The notes under the pieces: generated by a model
What the model saw: only the letters and a program-made list of their open reading frames with translations
Database searches by the model: none
Told to the model about the DNA's origin: nothing
Made by a program: the position numbers and the translations under genes
Shown here: piece after piece, positions 36,001 to 49,337 of the stretch
How the letters are laid out: every line of letters starts with the position of its first letter
Numbering within the stretch: position 1 is the first letter of the stretch
Assembly: GCF_022201045.2 (NCBI RefSeq)
Contig: NC_068558.1
Location: forward strand, 49,827,501 to 49,891,500
Direction of reading: 5' to 3'
Length of the DNA: 64,000 bases
DNA from: Citrus sinensis
Taxonomy: Eukaryota > Streptophyta > Magnoliopsida > Sapindales > Rutaceae

Positions 36001-39000
36001 AATTGTAGGGGTATTTTGAGGTACATTTTGAAATACAGAGACCGCAGGGTACTTAATTCAAAATATAGGGACTAAATGAGCATTTACCCTTATTATTAAA
36101 TTATTACAAATTCGGCGCTTACTTTAAAAAAAGGACATGCTTTTGCTGATTTTGACCCTTTTTTTCTTTCTTTTTGAGTACCATTTGAATTAATTTCTGT
36201 ATTCTTATAATTCTTTACTTTTCTTCTGTTTTTCCCTTTTCTATTTTTTCTGGTGAATGAACTTAAGAATGGATATATGAATGCCTTCTAGGAGCTTGCA
36301 GATTTGCTGGAAGAGAAAAATAGGTCCCTGGCTGCAGAACGAGCAGCTTATGAGTCACAAACAAGACAACTTAGGATGGAGCTTGAACAACAACGCAATA
36401 AGTTCGCTGATGTACAGTTAAAATTACAAGGTATATTTCTGCAAGGAGGATAAAGTGTTGACAGTATGGAATGATAAAGAAATTGGTACCCTGACTTTTT
36501 TTTTTTTTTTTTTTAATTGCTTTAAGTGTGCAACTTCTTTAAAGTAAAAAAGATTATTGAAGAGAAAAGATCCTTTATTTCTTTGCTTATCTCATTTACA
36601 GTAATTGAACCAACTTTTAATTAATCTAACCACTATCTACTGACACTCAATCACTAATAATAGCTAACTAACAGCTGTTTGCTAATTGTAGCCAGTTAAT
36701 AACTTTTATTTCTACAGTTCCCCATATAGTACTTTCCAACACTCGCCCTAGAGCTGATGCGAAGATAGCTTCTTGATTAAATTCTGGAAGGTGGTCATGG
36801 GTAGTCCTTTCGTCAGCGCATCTGCTAGTTGACTCTTGGAAGAAACATATGGAACACAAATTTGCTCTGAGTCAAGTTTTCCTTTGACGAAGTCTCTATC
36901 AATTTCAGCATGCTTAGTCCGGTCATGTTGAACAGTGTTGTGACCATTACTTATTGCCCTTGTTATCAAAATAATTCATCATAGGACTTTCTGTCTTGAC
37001 CTTCAAATCAGATAGAATTATCTTTAACTACAATAGCTTACATATACTGTGCGCCATGGCTGGCACTAAACTCTTGCCTGTGCACTAAAGCAAGCCACCA
37101 GAGGTTGTTTCTTGCTCGTCCAAGTAACTAGGTTGACACCCTTGAATGTAGAATACCCAATAGTTGACCTTTGGTCTGTCGTAGAACCAGCCCAATCCAC
37201 GTTTTGTAAGATTCTAGTTTAAGTTCTTCTCCCTTCTGAAATAGAAGGCCTGGCGATCCCTTCAAAGACCTCAAAATCCTATCAACAACTTCATGGTTGC
37301 GCTTTAGAGGGGCAAGCATAAATCGACTAACTATACTAACGGCATAGGCAATGTCCGGCCTTGTGCGAGATATGTAGATAAGTTTTCACCATTCACTGAT
37401 ATTCTCTTCTGTCCACAGTTCTTCTCCCTCTATCAGTTCTCAAAGTCGATGATTGGCTTCAATTAGAGTATGAATTGATCAACAGCCAACCAAGCTGACT
37501 TCTTGTAATAGATCTTGGGTATATTTCTGTTGAGAGATGTAGATTCCATGCCATAACCTAGCTACCTCAATTCCCATGAAATATCTCATGTTACCAAGGT
37601 CTTTAATTTCAAATTCTTTTGCTAGATGGGCTTTCAAACAAGCTATTTCTTCATGATAATCACTCATCACAATGATATTGTCTACATACCCCATCAAAGC
37701 TGTAATTCCCCTCTTTATTGAATTCTTAATGAAAAGAGTGTGGTCATCTTGACTTTGGAAGTAGCCGCAATTTCTCATAGCTCTAGTAAACCTCTCAAAC
37801 CATGCTCATGGTGATTGCTTCAAACCATAGAGGGACCTTTTCAACTTGCACACTTTGTTCCCTCTCAAGTTCTCCCTATATCCTGGTGGAATATCCATGG
37901 AGACTTCTTCCAATTCTCCATGGAGAAATGCATTCTTCACATTTAGTTGGTACAACAGCCATTCTTTCATTGCTGCCAAGGACAAGAGAGTTTGGATTGT
38001 GTTAACCTGCCCCACAGGTGCAAATGTACTAGTCTATTTCATAAGTCTGGGTGTATCCTTTGGCTATGACTCTTGCTTTGTGTCTGTCCAGTGACCCATC
38101 AGCCTTGTATTTTATGGTATAAATCCACTTGCTGCCAATTTATAATTGGGAAAGTCCGCAATCTGCCAAGTTTGGTTTTTCTCCAAGGCTTTTAATTCAT
38201 CATTCATTGCCTCTTTCATGGCTTTGATGTTAAGGCTTCCTGAACAGATGTAGGAACTCTTTGGGACAACAGTGATGTGAGAAAAGACCTATACTGAGGA
38301 GAAAGGTTCTGCAAAGACACAAAAGGAGACATAGGGTGTTGGGTACAATTTGGAGCCCTTTTTATTAAAGCAATAGGTGAATCAATAACATCTTGAAGAA
38401 GAGAAATAGGAATGAGAACTGTTACCTCATTCAAGGCTAACAATTGGAGCATGAGAAGTGGTGACAGTCCTCCTTCTGGAATACATTCTTAGAGTGGGTG
38501 TTCTCTGGGCCTTAATATCTACCTCTGCATTTGTTGCCAGTAGAGAGGGTGTTTTTGGTGGAATAGTACACTCTGATTGGTTGGAATGGTGGCCATTAAG
38601 CTGAATTGTGGTCTCAGATTGAAGGCTGAAGGAGAGTCCTTTGTAGGAGGACCTTTAGCAGCTGTTACCTTGATTCCTCAGTCTGTTAAGTCGCTCCCTG
38701 TGAAGTAAGGTCTTACTAAAGTCATTAATTTTCCACAAAGATCCATCCATAGTAACATATGTCTTCTTTGTAAGAGCATGATAACATTTGTACCCATTTT
38801 TTGTTGGGGAGTAGCATAGAAAAACACACTTTACGGTTCTAAGATCAAGTTTACTCTGTAAATGGAGTTAAACAAGCGCATACGAAACACATCAAATACC
38901 TTTGGTGGTAAAGATCCAATCCCAAGTATGGAAATAAGGTCATCGGTTTTTTCAGAGTTCTTTGATTATCAAAAACTATGGTTTTTAGTGCCCACCAGCT

Positions 39001-42000
39001 ATTGTTGCTCTCCTCTCCTCTAATGATAGCGAGTGCTTCGTCAAGATCAGGTGGAGGATTAGTCCTGAGGACTTGATCCCTTGCTTGCTCATACACTAAA
39101 TTAAGTCCTAATAGAAACTATATGACACATTCTCTTTCCATAAGATCTCTTATTGTCTTTGCATCTTCAGAACATTGCAGCTTCACATTCTGGTACAAAT
39201 CCAATTTAGTTAACAACCTTTTGAGAGTGTTGTAGTGATATTCATGGACCATCCTTTGTGATATAAATCTGTCTCTTAATTTGAAATATCTGTATAACCA
39301 AACCAACTTTGGAATATGTTTTGTTCACAGCATTGCAAACCTCTCTGGCTGTAGAAAGCAGAATATAGGTTTTCTTGATTTGGGGTTCCATGGAGTTAAG
39401 TAACCAAGACATGACCATGTAATTCTCAACATCCAATGTCTAAAATTTGGGATCCTTCACATATATAAACTTCCCTTTGCTTTTCAGGGAGATTTTCACT
39501 TACTGAGACCACTCCATGAATTTATTCGATCAAGTTTGGTGGTGGTAATCTGGAATGTTGGGTTCTCATCATGGATAGGGTCAAAAGATGTATCAGCTTT
39601 AGTCATTTCTGACATGATTTCAGGAAGAATAAGTTGGCAATGAAGCCCAACAAAAATGTGGCAATTACGTCTGGAGAAGAAAATGGCTATGAAGGCCATG
39701 AGTAACTCTAGCCAGAAAATCTGAAGCTGTGATACCCAACTATTAATTTAATCTAACCTCTGCCCTAGTGACACTCAACCACTAATAATAGTTAATTAAC
39801 AGCTGTTTAATAATTGTAGCCAGATAATAACTGTTAGTTCTACAGTTCCCAACATTGCACTTTCTTACAATTATTTTCTTAATTTTTTTCTATTTTCAGA
39901 GGAACAGAGGCTGAATGAATCTTTCCAGGATGAGCTCAAGTCACTTAAAATGGATAAGGATAAAGTGAGTTATAGCAGCTGTGACAGGGTGATTTATATG
40001 TAGGAATTTTGTGCTCTTTTACTTGTGTGCTTTCTGGCTAAGCATATTTTGTTTTCTTTTGGCAGACTTCCATTGAAATCACTGAAATGCGCAAAGAATT
40101 GAATGGAAAATTATCAGAATTAAGACGACTGCAAATGGAGTTAAATAGAAGAGAGGATGGAGATGCAAATGATGTCGTGGAGAATTTGAAAAGAGTAGTT
40201 GCAACTCTAGAGAAGGAAAATAATAGTCTTAAGGTTAATAATTTTGTACTTTCAGAATTTGCTCAGAAATTTATTCTGCTTGTGTGACACTGACCTTTTA
40301 TTTAAATCTATAGATGGAGAAAACTGAACTCGTGGCTGCTTTGGAAAAGAACAGGAAATCATCCAATGAAAAAATCTTTCCAGATGCTTCAGAGTATCCA
40401 AGTAGATTGGATGGGGTAAGTTCTGCATCTAGTATGGGTGCGCATCAGCGCATGCTTACGTGTCCTTTATACATTCACTTCATTTACTTGTTAGGCGAAC
40501 TATTCCTCGCCTATGGCTGGTGACCCCACCATACATTAATGCTGTGTTACCTTGTTGTACATGATGTTACATTTTCCCCAGAAGATGGTGTCATCAGAAA
40601 GTTTTCCAGGAAAAGAAGAAATGGAGCAATCTTTGCAGAAATTGGAGAAAGACTTGAAGGAAACATGCTCTGAAAGGGACAAAGCATTGCAGGAATTAAC
40701 CCGTCTTAAGCAGCATCTGATAGAAAAGGTTATTTCAAGTAGCTTGTGTTTATAGAATCATTTATGTGATATTTGAATATATTTCAGCTTCCATTTTTGT
40801 TATGCTTCAGAGTAGAGTACTCCCTCATGATCATATGCTTATACTTCTGTAATGAAAATGCATAGCCGTATAAGAACATTGGACCACTTATAATGATGAA
40901 AAGGACTGGAAGATTCAATGTTGGTTCCTGATTAGAATTGAAGCTAAAATATAAGAGATTCTAATTATCCGTGCAGTTTTATTGATAGACAGTGTAAATG
41001 CTGTGGTAAAGGAGTTTCTGGAGAAATATAACCTACCTTGCTTCTTGCTTATGTGCAATTTGATACATTCATATGATATCTTTTCAATTGTTTTGAGTCA
41101 TATATGTTTCATTGATTGTATCCTTTAACCCTTATATTTTTGTGATTATTTCAATACATAACACTGTCTAAAGTGAGTGTTATGGTCTGGATTCTAAGGT
41201 CTTATTTTGTTATTAAAATTGATGTTGCTTGCTAAAGCTCTTGTAGATTCAAATTCTCTCTTTGTTCTTTAGTACTTTTTAGTAAAAGTTATCTTTTAAA
41301 CTTTCTGCAGTCAAAATTAAAGATGGTTTCTCTTGCTGCACTATTGGTCAGGCACAAGAAGAATCAGAAAAAATGGATGAGGACAGTAAGATCATTGAAG
41401 AGCTTCGTGAGAATAATGAATATCAAAGGGCTCAAATATTGCATTTGGAAAATGTTCTGAAACAGACTCTTGCAAAGCAGGAAGAATTCAAGATGATGAA
41501 CCACAGTGAAATTCAGAAGTCTAAGGAAATCATTGATGGTCTGAACAATAAACTTGCAAACTGTATGAGGACAATAGAAGCAAAAAATGTTGAACTTCTG
41601 AATCTTCAAACTGCTCTCGGCCAGTATTTTGCTGAAATTGAAGCTAAGGTAAACAAACATTAATTGTTTATTGTGCTAGGGCTTTCCAAAATAGAGATAA
41701 TTTGAATTTATGCTAGTAATATTGTTCTTATGCACAGGGACATTTGGAGCGTGAGTTGGCTTTGGCAAGAGAAGAATCAGCTAAACTTTCTGAGTATTTG
41801 AAAGTATGATCCATTCTCCTTTCTTTCATCCTATTGTGATTTGATATTCCTTTGCCATCTTTACAATTAATTTACTGACTTACCTCACTTTTTCACAAAG
41901 GATAGCTCACATAATGTTTTTCTTATGGTTGATGAAATCCTCATGATTGCCTAGTGACTTGAAAGAGTGAAAACATCTGTATCCGTATTATCTTGTTTGT

Positions 42001-44492
42001 TAAGCTTGTATATTAAAATTATCTTCAGAGATAGGTCCTGTATAAATGTGAAAAGAGCACAGAAATGGAAGTCATTTTGGAGGTGTCTATAACAACAAAC
42101 ATATGAGGCAAGGAAAATGAAACATACACAACCAAGCAAAGAGCATAAAATATCAACTCAACTAACAGTGAGTTCCACGGTAGTTGTACTCTGCTACATG
42201 GATATGTTGTAATGGCTTGGGAATGCTAACATTGGTGGGGTTAACTATCTTTAGCTCTCAGTATGAGATGACAATTCTTAAGACACATAAACTGGATCCT
42301 TAACAGACTCTTTCACAATAAATTTAGCTGTGTTTTTCTTTTAGTTGGTAGTGTGTGCACTGTTTCAGTTAAGTGAGGGACCTAGATTAGTTTGATTGCA
42401 TCTAATGCTTTGGTGCTGGTGACAGTAGTTTTACTAGTACTGGATAGATGTTTAGTCTCATCCCATGTTATTTGAGGCAGCTAACATTCTCATCTTAGGT
42501 TCCTAATGCATCCACTACTGTAAATATTGAGAGATTCAAGGAAGAAATCTTTTGATAATATTTGTTTCTACAATGATTACTCATCTTCATTGGTGACCTG
42601 GATTAAAGTCATTTTGCTTCGTATTTGTTATGTTCTATTGTTCCATCAGAATGCAGATCAACGAGCAGAAGTATCAAGGAGCGAGAAGGAAGAAATTTTG
42701 GTTAAGCTTTCGCATTCTGAAAAAATGTTGGCAGAAGGCAAGGGTAGGGCAAACAAGCTTGAGGAAGATAATGCAAAACTACGCCTTGCTGTTGAACAAA
42801 GTATGACAAGGCTTAACAGAATGTCAGTGGATTCAGATTTTCTTGTAGACAGGTTAGCCTCCTTAAACTTATAATTACAAAGTTATCTTTTAGGTGTTGG
42901 GTTATTTACCTGACCGAGACCAATTATGAGAATAGCATTTGTTCCACCCACCTTTGTGTTTGCTGTTGGGAAAAAATAGGTTGTTTAGATAAAATTACTT
43001 GTTGCATGCATGGTTTGTGGGATGTTATCTAGATTGGCTGTGCTTTGCTATACAGGGAAACCTTCTTTCTTCTAATGGCTTTGTTGATGCAGCCATATGG
43101 TCCTATCCTGTGTCTCTCTTCCTTTCAGAGTCTATAAATTGAAAGAAATTTCTTGTATTGACTTGGATGATAGCAATGTCTTGAGATGTTGCTCATATTG
43201 TTTTTCTGTTTCATGTGTTCAATTATTATCATGTTATGTTCGCAACCATTGTAGGATCAGTCATTGTAAGTCTTGCGAATTGACAGTTTCTTTACTTTCA
43301 AGTGATTCTCATCTCTTTAGAGTCAACTGAATGGGAGTCCAAGAGCCCTTTGATTGGATGAAAACCATAATACCACTATCAGAACTTCTACCTTTACTGT
43401 CTCTTAAATATCTTGCAATATTGCAGAACTCTAATCGTGCTGGCTATTTTGGCAGGCGCATCGTGATAAAGTTACTAGTCACCTACTTCCAGAGAAACCA
43501 CAGTAAAGAGGTAAAGGCTTCTTAGAATGAATACTAAAGTATTCTGATAAACTCATTAAATGAAGAAATCCTCTCTCCTTGATTTTTCTTCATGCAAATA
43601 AATTTGTGATTAAGATGGGGCTTCAACTCAGGTAGATTTTATTTTTAGCTTTATGATTTGCATGTGCCTTTCAGGTTCTGGATCTTATGGTCCGGATGCT
43701 AGGATTTTCTGATGAAGACAAGCAAAGAATAGGCATGGCTCAACAAGGTGCAGGCAAAGGTGTTGTTCGCGGAGTTTTGGGTCTACCTGGTCGTCTAGTT
43801 GGCGGAATCATAGGAGGAAGTCAGGCAGATGCAAATGCAAAAATGGCATCTGAAAATCAGGTTCACATTCTTTTATTCTTTGTGAATATGCCTTCACTGG
43901 GTTTGCTTTAATTTATTTTGTGGTAAAGTTTTTAGTAGGTTGCCCGAGATTGGCTTGTCTCTCTTGAGAATTATTCAATATTTGCATGCTATTCTGTACT
44001 AGTTCCCATCCACTATCTTCATCTTCCAGGATTTGACACCTCCAGACTTAATTTGTAATCTGAATCCAATTTATTTGGGTCTTTACACCTCCTTATAACC
44101 GAATTCTCAATATAAATCCATTTCTGTTCTTTGCAGACACTTCCTCAGAAACCTAATCTTTAATTAAATACATTTTGTTTCAGTCCTTTGCAGATCTATG
44201 GGTTGACTTTCTTCTTAAGGAAACTGAAGAAAGAGAGAGGAGAGAATCTGCTGAAAATATGGCCAGATCCAAGGAAGATATACATGGAAGAAGTCGAACT
44301 ACTGCAGAGACTAGCCCCACTGCAGTCCCTGGGTTTTCAAGATCGAATTTATCTCCTAGCCAAAATCTTAATCCCTTGTCCTCTCAAGGAAATTTTCGGC
44401 AGTTGGAACATTCTGATTCAGAGTTCTCAACAGTTCCTCTCTCATCATCAAAGAGCAATTCTCGCCTCTCAAGACTACTCCCGGATCACTGA
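33041..44492 (+). CDS. GC4: Golgin candidate 3/4 with GRAB domain (Golgi tether)
   Basis: Long coiled-coil protein of the cis-Golgi; the C-terminal GRAB domain binds ARF GTPase. Exons as read: 33041-33256, 33398-33496, 34097-34225, 35147-35320, 36292-36430, 39900-39964, 40066-40233, 40314-40415, 40582-40728, 41352-41648, 41738-41803, 42650-42852, 43456-43510, 43675-43860, 44184-44492. Phases agree; 784 aa, slightly longer than Arabidopsis GC3/GC4. The N-terminus MRGTLANYKENLNKIALDV is typical; heptad-rich coiled coil fills exons 2-12; the GRAB part runs across exons 12-14 (DRRIVIKLLVTYFQRNHSKE, then VLDLMVRMLGFSDEDKQ). A Gly-rich hydrophobic patch (GVLGLPGRLVGGIIGG) and a charged, Ser-rich tail follow. 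Intron 5 is 3.5 kb because of a Copia insertion; intron 4 holds a MITE. GC3 versus GC4 cannot be settled here. Confidence 0.92.
35442..36089. mobile_element. MITE in golgin intron 4 (Mutator-like ends)
   Basis: A 648-bp insert with roughly 30-bp terminal inverted repeats: left 'gggttaatgcttgtttagtc', right (minus) 'gggtaaatgctcatttagtc', both continuing 'c-tatatttt'. The flanking nine bases, 'ttattaatt' and 'ttattatta', agree in the first six positions, in keeping with a decayed 9-bp duplication. The interior is AT-rich and noncoding. It sits in the sense intron between golgin exons 4 and 5 and should be spliced out. Confidence 0.72.
36606..39869 (-). mobile_element. Degraded Ty1/Copia element inside golgin intron 5 (fossil)
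   Basis: A 3.3-kb minus-strand retrotransposon remnant, antisense to the host gene. Very short LTRs flank it: about 36606-36741 (3' LTR) and 39730-39869 (5' LTR), both TG...CA with shared blocks such as 'cactaataatag' and 'taacagctgttt'. A purine-rich tract abuts the 3' LTR. Parts in order on minus: gag-like region (about 39240-39700), reverse transcriptase region (about 37480-38015, with the Copia words 'NAFLHGEL' and 'KLKRSLYGLKQSP'), and an RNase H-side segment near 36750-36970 ('ADALTKGLP'). The internal region is shorter than a full Copia element and broken many times. The two LTRs differ at numerous positions, so the insertion is old. Confidence 0.9.
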
Positions 44493-46700
44493 AAATGTGT
44501 AATTAATTGAAGGTATAGATCCTTTCAAAAAGATTGAAAAAAAAAAAAATCAAAGGTATAGATTCTTTTTTAATGTTGTAGCTAAGTGTCTTGTTTGACT
44601 AATTCTTTTATACTTGAAATCTCAATAAGCAATGTTCCTAGAGAGCTCATGTCTATACGAGGAGTTGAGCACTAAAAAACTTCACAGGTGCGAAGGAAAA
44701 TTTGATTGATAGTTTATTTGAGAAGACGGCACACTATTTTATTTTGGGGTCATGCTGAGTTATATTATATGTAATTTATATCACTTAATGAGTTATATTC
44801 AATAACACCTTAGTTATATTCAATAACGCAGGTGTTATTTAATTAGGTGCATATCTTTTAGCAGATGTAACTCTTGAGTTGGATTATTCTGTGATAATTT
44901 TAAATAGAGTGTAGTGCACCGTATGTCCTGCTTCTAGCTATCTCACTGGGCGACGGAAAATCATTCTCCTACGTATCAAAGACACAGAATTTCATCGTTG
45001 GTGTTCAGAAATAAGTACAACCGTAGTTTTCAAGGGCCAAAAGAGTGGGAGGGGAGGGAATAAGGCAGGGGAAAAAATTGAGCAAAACAAGTACGTGGTT
45101 TTCATTATTATATATCACGGCTTCGTTTGGAGTCGTTATTTTGCTCATTAACGCACAACTGTTAAATGTTAAGTGTATATTTACAACTATAGTTTATAAA
45201 AAGTCATTTTACCCAAAATATTTTGTTTTAAGATAGAAGGGTGTGCAAGCTCACATCAGTTCTAAAATACCATGTCTTCCTTAAGATTAAAGTTTGACTA
45301 AATGTTAAATAAAATTACTTAAAAATCTGAATATGTTTTGGAGTAATTTTAGTTAATATATAATTAATAAGAAATTTATTTTTTTAAAAATTACTATCTA
45401 AATTTGTATTTACTTAACAATGTCAACTAATTTAATTAAAATATATTGATAAATTTTGTCGTTAAGGATGAAAAATTATATTGCCTTTACTATTTTGTTA
45501 AATTATTATTAAAAAAATATTCACTTAGTAACTATCTATAGGTTGTAAGGATTACATTACTGATGTGAGAAAAGTTCCAAAAAAAATGGATTCTAATTAT
45601 AATTTAGAAATAATTTTTGTATATAAAATTAAAGTTAGTGATAAATTAACTGAAAGACATGAAAATAAAGATAAATTTTGCCTAGAGTAGATATGCCTTA
45701 TTCGCAAGATGAAAGATCCATGACTTAAGAATGATAGCACGCATAAACGCCCTCTCGGATCACTTGCAGGATCCGATTAATACATTAGAGAACAAAGGTT
45801 ATACGACTGGTATAAGGTAGGGTAAGGCACAGAGTGTGGAATGATTGTTATGTATTACCTATTTTTAATTATCCGACGGCGAAGTAACTCAAGGCTCAAG
45901 CAACAAGCATGTCACGTTACAACTCGTCAAATTTTCAATGTCTTTGAGGGACCCAAATCCAAAAACAAAATAAACCAGGTCCAGAAAAAGTATTACACCA
46001 AGGCAAAATGATGAGAGGTTAATTCCTCAGACATGAATGACTCATCACATGATTTTGGTTTTTGACTCTCCTTACAGAAATCAATGCACACTATTTTCTT
46101 TCCTAAAAGACCATATAAATTGTTACCGTAAAACAAGGACAAATTAATAGCATTTGAATTAAGAAATATTTATTAAATAAATAAATAAATATCATCCAAT
46201 TATAATTTAACATTTGACCTGGAATCTAGATTGATCAAATTTATTATTTAATCGAGGTTTAATTTACTGAGGTTGAGATTCTATTGTATATGCAAGCTAT
46301 CTTTGTGACAATCAAGAAAGCGTCGATCATCAAACATTTCATACCGACGATTCAAAGCTACTAGGGGTCATAAAATTACATGCACCATAATCATCCAAAA
46401 GAAAGATACAAAATGATGTACAAGAAACTGGGTAATATATCCAAATAGAACCCAGCCATGACAAAATCCCCTAGAATTGTAGAGCTATCTTCAAGCTACT
46501 CATAGTGCATGTAAATGAAACCACAATTCAGATCTGACCCCCATAAAATGCCAAAAATAATTCAACTTGCAAAGAAAAAATAAAACACTTGAAAATAGCT
46601 GGTCAGTAAGACAATGGAAATCGGCATACCAAGGTTATGGAATAGAATCACCAGCCAGCAAAACACATCACTACCCAAATGCCCACCAGAAATAAATTAG
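44493..46700. other. Intergenic region between golgin and reticulon genes
   Basis: AT-rich spacer. The first part should be the golgin 3' UTR and the last few hundred bases the 3' UTR of the minus-strand reticulon gene. The 63-codon frame at 45045-45236 is unsupported. No RNA gene or mobile-element terminus found. Confidence 0.5.
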
Positions 46701-46710
46701 CTTCACTGGT

Positions 46711-48471
46711 TTAAACCCTCTTGGCTTTGACTGGAATCTTACTCAAAACCTTGGCATCAAATACTGCATATTGTTTTTTTATCTCAATCATTGCCTTCTC
46801 AGCTAAGGGATCAATCTTGTCCTCATACTTCTCATAGAGAACAGGCAAAATGTGCAGCAAAACCAAAGCTGTTTTCACAGATCAAAATTATCCGATATCA
46901 GAAAAATATTATACAAAATTGAATCATTAAGCCTGAAAAGAACTTCCGATGTAATTACCTATATAAAACAAGGTCAAGAAGTTGCACCAACTCCCCACAA
47001 CTGACAGCACCCACAAGGCAGCTATAGCCTGAAATATAAAACATTGCATTCTTAATTATACAAATAAAACAATTATTTTTTTGGGAAAAAAAGGAAGGGT
47101 ACTTTATTGCAGGTGCTTCCCACATTAAGCAATTGGTCAACATTAGACATTGTGCTTCCCGTAACTAAGTAATTACGCCCCTAAACGCATAAATCACAAA
47201 TAAAGTGTTCTTTTCCTTCCGACCAATAACAGCAGTAGAGTTCATGTTTCAATAGAAAGGAGAATAGCTCACAAATTAGATGGATAGAAAATGCACATAC
47301 CATGAGAAAACTCTTCAAATCTCTTCCTGATGCAATACTCCGCAATACTGCAAAAGCATGGTTGAGTTCAATCCTAAAGGCAGAAGCAACCTGCAGGAAT
47401 GGCTCCTCAGGAAGATGAACTTCAGGGATGCAGGGTGGGGCCCTACAACAGAAGTGGTGTGCTATCAATTTGTTGAAGGTAGAAGTAAAAATATGGCGTT
47501 CAAAAAAAAAAAAACCACAAACATGCTTACGGAAGAAACGAATCAAGATATAGATCACAAAAGTCACTGAAATTACAAGTGCCGAATGCTTACTTCTTAA
47601 TGAAGGTATGGGCATTGGCCCACAGGAACAAGATTGCAAGTGCAAGAATTAAGGTGTGGCAGACCAAAGTAAGCAGGTGGTATTCAAACAACTCGAAAAG
47701 GACCCAGATAGCCGTGGCTCCACCTAGTACACCCGCTGAAATCTTCTTGTTCCTCCACAAAAAAACATCAGCAGCTGCAATAAATCAATTCAACAAATAC
47801 AGTGGGACACAGAGAGAAGAGCAAACAACGGGTTTAAATAACACTATAATGCTATCCATATATTTTTTTTTGGGTGATTATTATCTGTCTTTGTTAGATG
47901 GTTACAAAGTAAATCTGACAGACAAAATCAAGACACTTCGATCTTCTGTTCTACATTATCATTCAGTTTAACCTTACAAAAATATTCATTAACAAATAAC
48001 AAGCTTAATTATGTCAATGACTAACCTCATTTGTTCTTTTTTCTAACTTGTTTTTTCTCAGCAACCAAACAGCCAGTAATAAATTTAATAAATAAATTAG
48101 TTTCTGCATTTTATTTCCCTGATATTTTATGCCTTCACTTTAGTGATCAACCCAAACAGAGGTTTCAAATATTACACCAACGAACATTTAACCAATTTAT
48201 TTAAATCCTAACAATTAAGTCTGAAAATGTAAATAAGTTTAAAAGGGAAAGGAAATGAGAAAGAATTCGTACGCTTTCCACCACCGAAAACCTGGTGAAC
48301 CGGCCGCTCTCTGCCAAATAAACGATAAATATCCGCCTTCACAGACGACTGGGCAGCCGGTTCCTCATTATCAGAATCCGAAGACGACGATGACGAGGAA
48401 TCGTGATCGTGAATCTTCTCGCTTACCTTCTCCATTGGCGGTTCCGCCGGATTCTCTTCACGCTCCGCCAT
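46711..48471 (-). CDS. Reticulon-like protein, RTNLB family
   Basis: Reticulons insert as hairpins into the ER membrane, bend tubules and act at plasmodesmata in plants. Exons on minus: 48273-48471, 47594-47774, 47301-47442, 46959-47028, 46711-46868; phases agree; 249 aa. The N-terminus is acidic with a Ser run ([17 protein letters not shown]). The reticulon domain begins at about residue 55 ([20 protein letters not shown]) and contains two long hydrophobic hairpins (about 78-128 and 174-212), with the [13 protein letters not shown] linker between them. The C-terminus is KIPVKAKRV. Exon count and length match plant RTNLB genes. The start ATG at 48471 gives the family's usual acidic leader. 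A G-box/ABRE lies about 580 bp upstream. The numbered subtype is not assignable from sequence alone. Confidence 0.92.
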
Positions 48472-49048
48472 CTTTTCTCGGAAAACCTAATTGAATTTTT
48501 TTTTTTTTTTGGCGAAATTTCGGTGCGAGGGACAATGAAAGGGAAAAGAAAGCTGATGTTTCTGTCCGGTGTAATTGTAAATGATGTGATGAGGGGGCAT
48601 GTATTTAACCAAATATTTAATTTATATTATTTAAATAACTAAACCATAATATTAAAAATTGTAATATTTGAATCTAATTCAACGTATCATTCATTTATTA
48701 AACTGTAAATTTCATAATTTTTAAAATTATTTGTATAAAACATCAATTAAAACCTAAATATTGAAATAAACTATAAATTTCTGTAAAAAAAAAAAAAAGC
48801 TCTTAATTAAAGATGGATGAAGCTTTGGGGGCAAATTTGAAATGGAAAAAAAAATTGACGTCGTCAATTTAATAGTTCGAAAGGAGACGGCGTTAAATTT
48901 GATTTAAGCCAAAGGTGGTGTCTGGCACCTTTTTTTTTTAATATTCCTTCCATCAGTGCTTTTTCATTCTTGAAACGGAGAGGCAACAGTAGGGAGTGGG
49001 GACTACGGATGTATCAAAAGTCACCGACCTGGTTAAAAAGGAAATGGG

Positions 49049-49057
49049 ACACGTGGC
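49049..49057. promoter_or_regulatory. G-box / ABRE-type element
   Basis: ACACGTGGC, a full ABRE/G-box core, 578 bp upstream of the reticulon start codon. Nearby are 'gtcggtga'-like words and 'taacgtcag' (49128-49136), an ACGT-core site. This suggests bZIP or ABA-linked control of the reticulon gene; inference only. Confidence 0.35.
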
Positions 49058-49299
49058 CATCTGAAGTGGGACTGACGGGATGAGAGGCATGGACGGCCAG
49101 TGCTTTTTATTGGTCGGGTGAGGCTAACGTCAGTGCGCTCCATGTTAAGCTGAATTTTACGAGAATATCCTGGTACTCTCAAATCACAATTGCTACCATT
49201 TGAAATATGATCTTTTGGTCCTATAAGTATAAGGGATCTCTCACCGGCTGCTTTTTTTAAATTAGTTCAAATCTTGATGGATAGAGGGTATATATAAAC

Positions 49300-49337
<38 letters not shown>

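Noticed and set aside
48255-48494. 79-codon frame antisense to the reticulon first exon
   Set aside because: Shadow of the coding strand; the proline and arginine bias comes from the Ser/Glu-rich reticulon N-terminus.
49300-49337. (AT)n-(GT)n tract as a functional element
   Set aside because: An ordinary compound microsatellite; similar GT and AT tracts occur at 63483 and 59571 with no associated feature.
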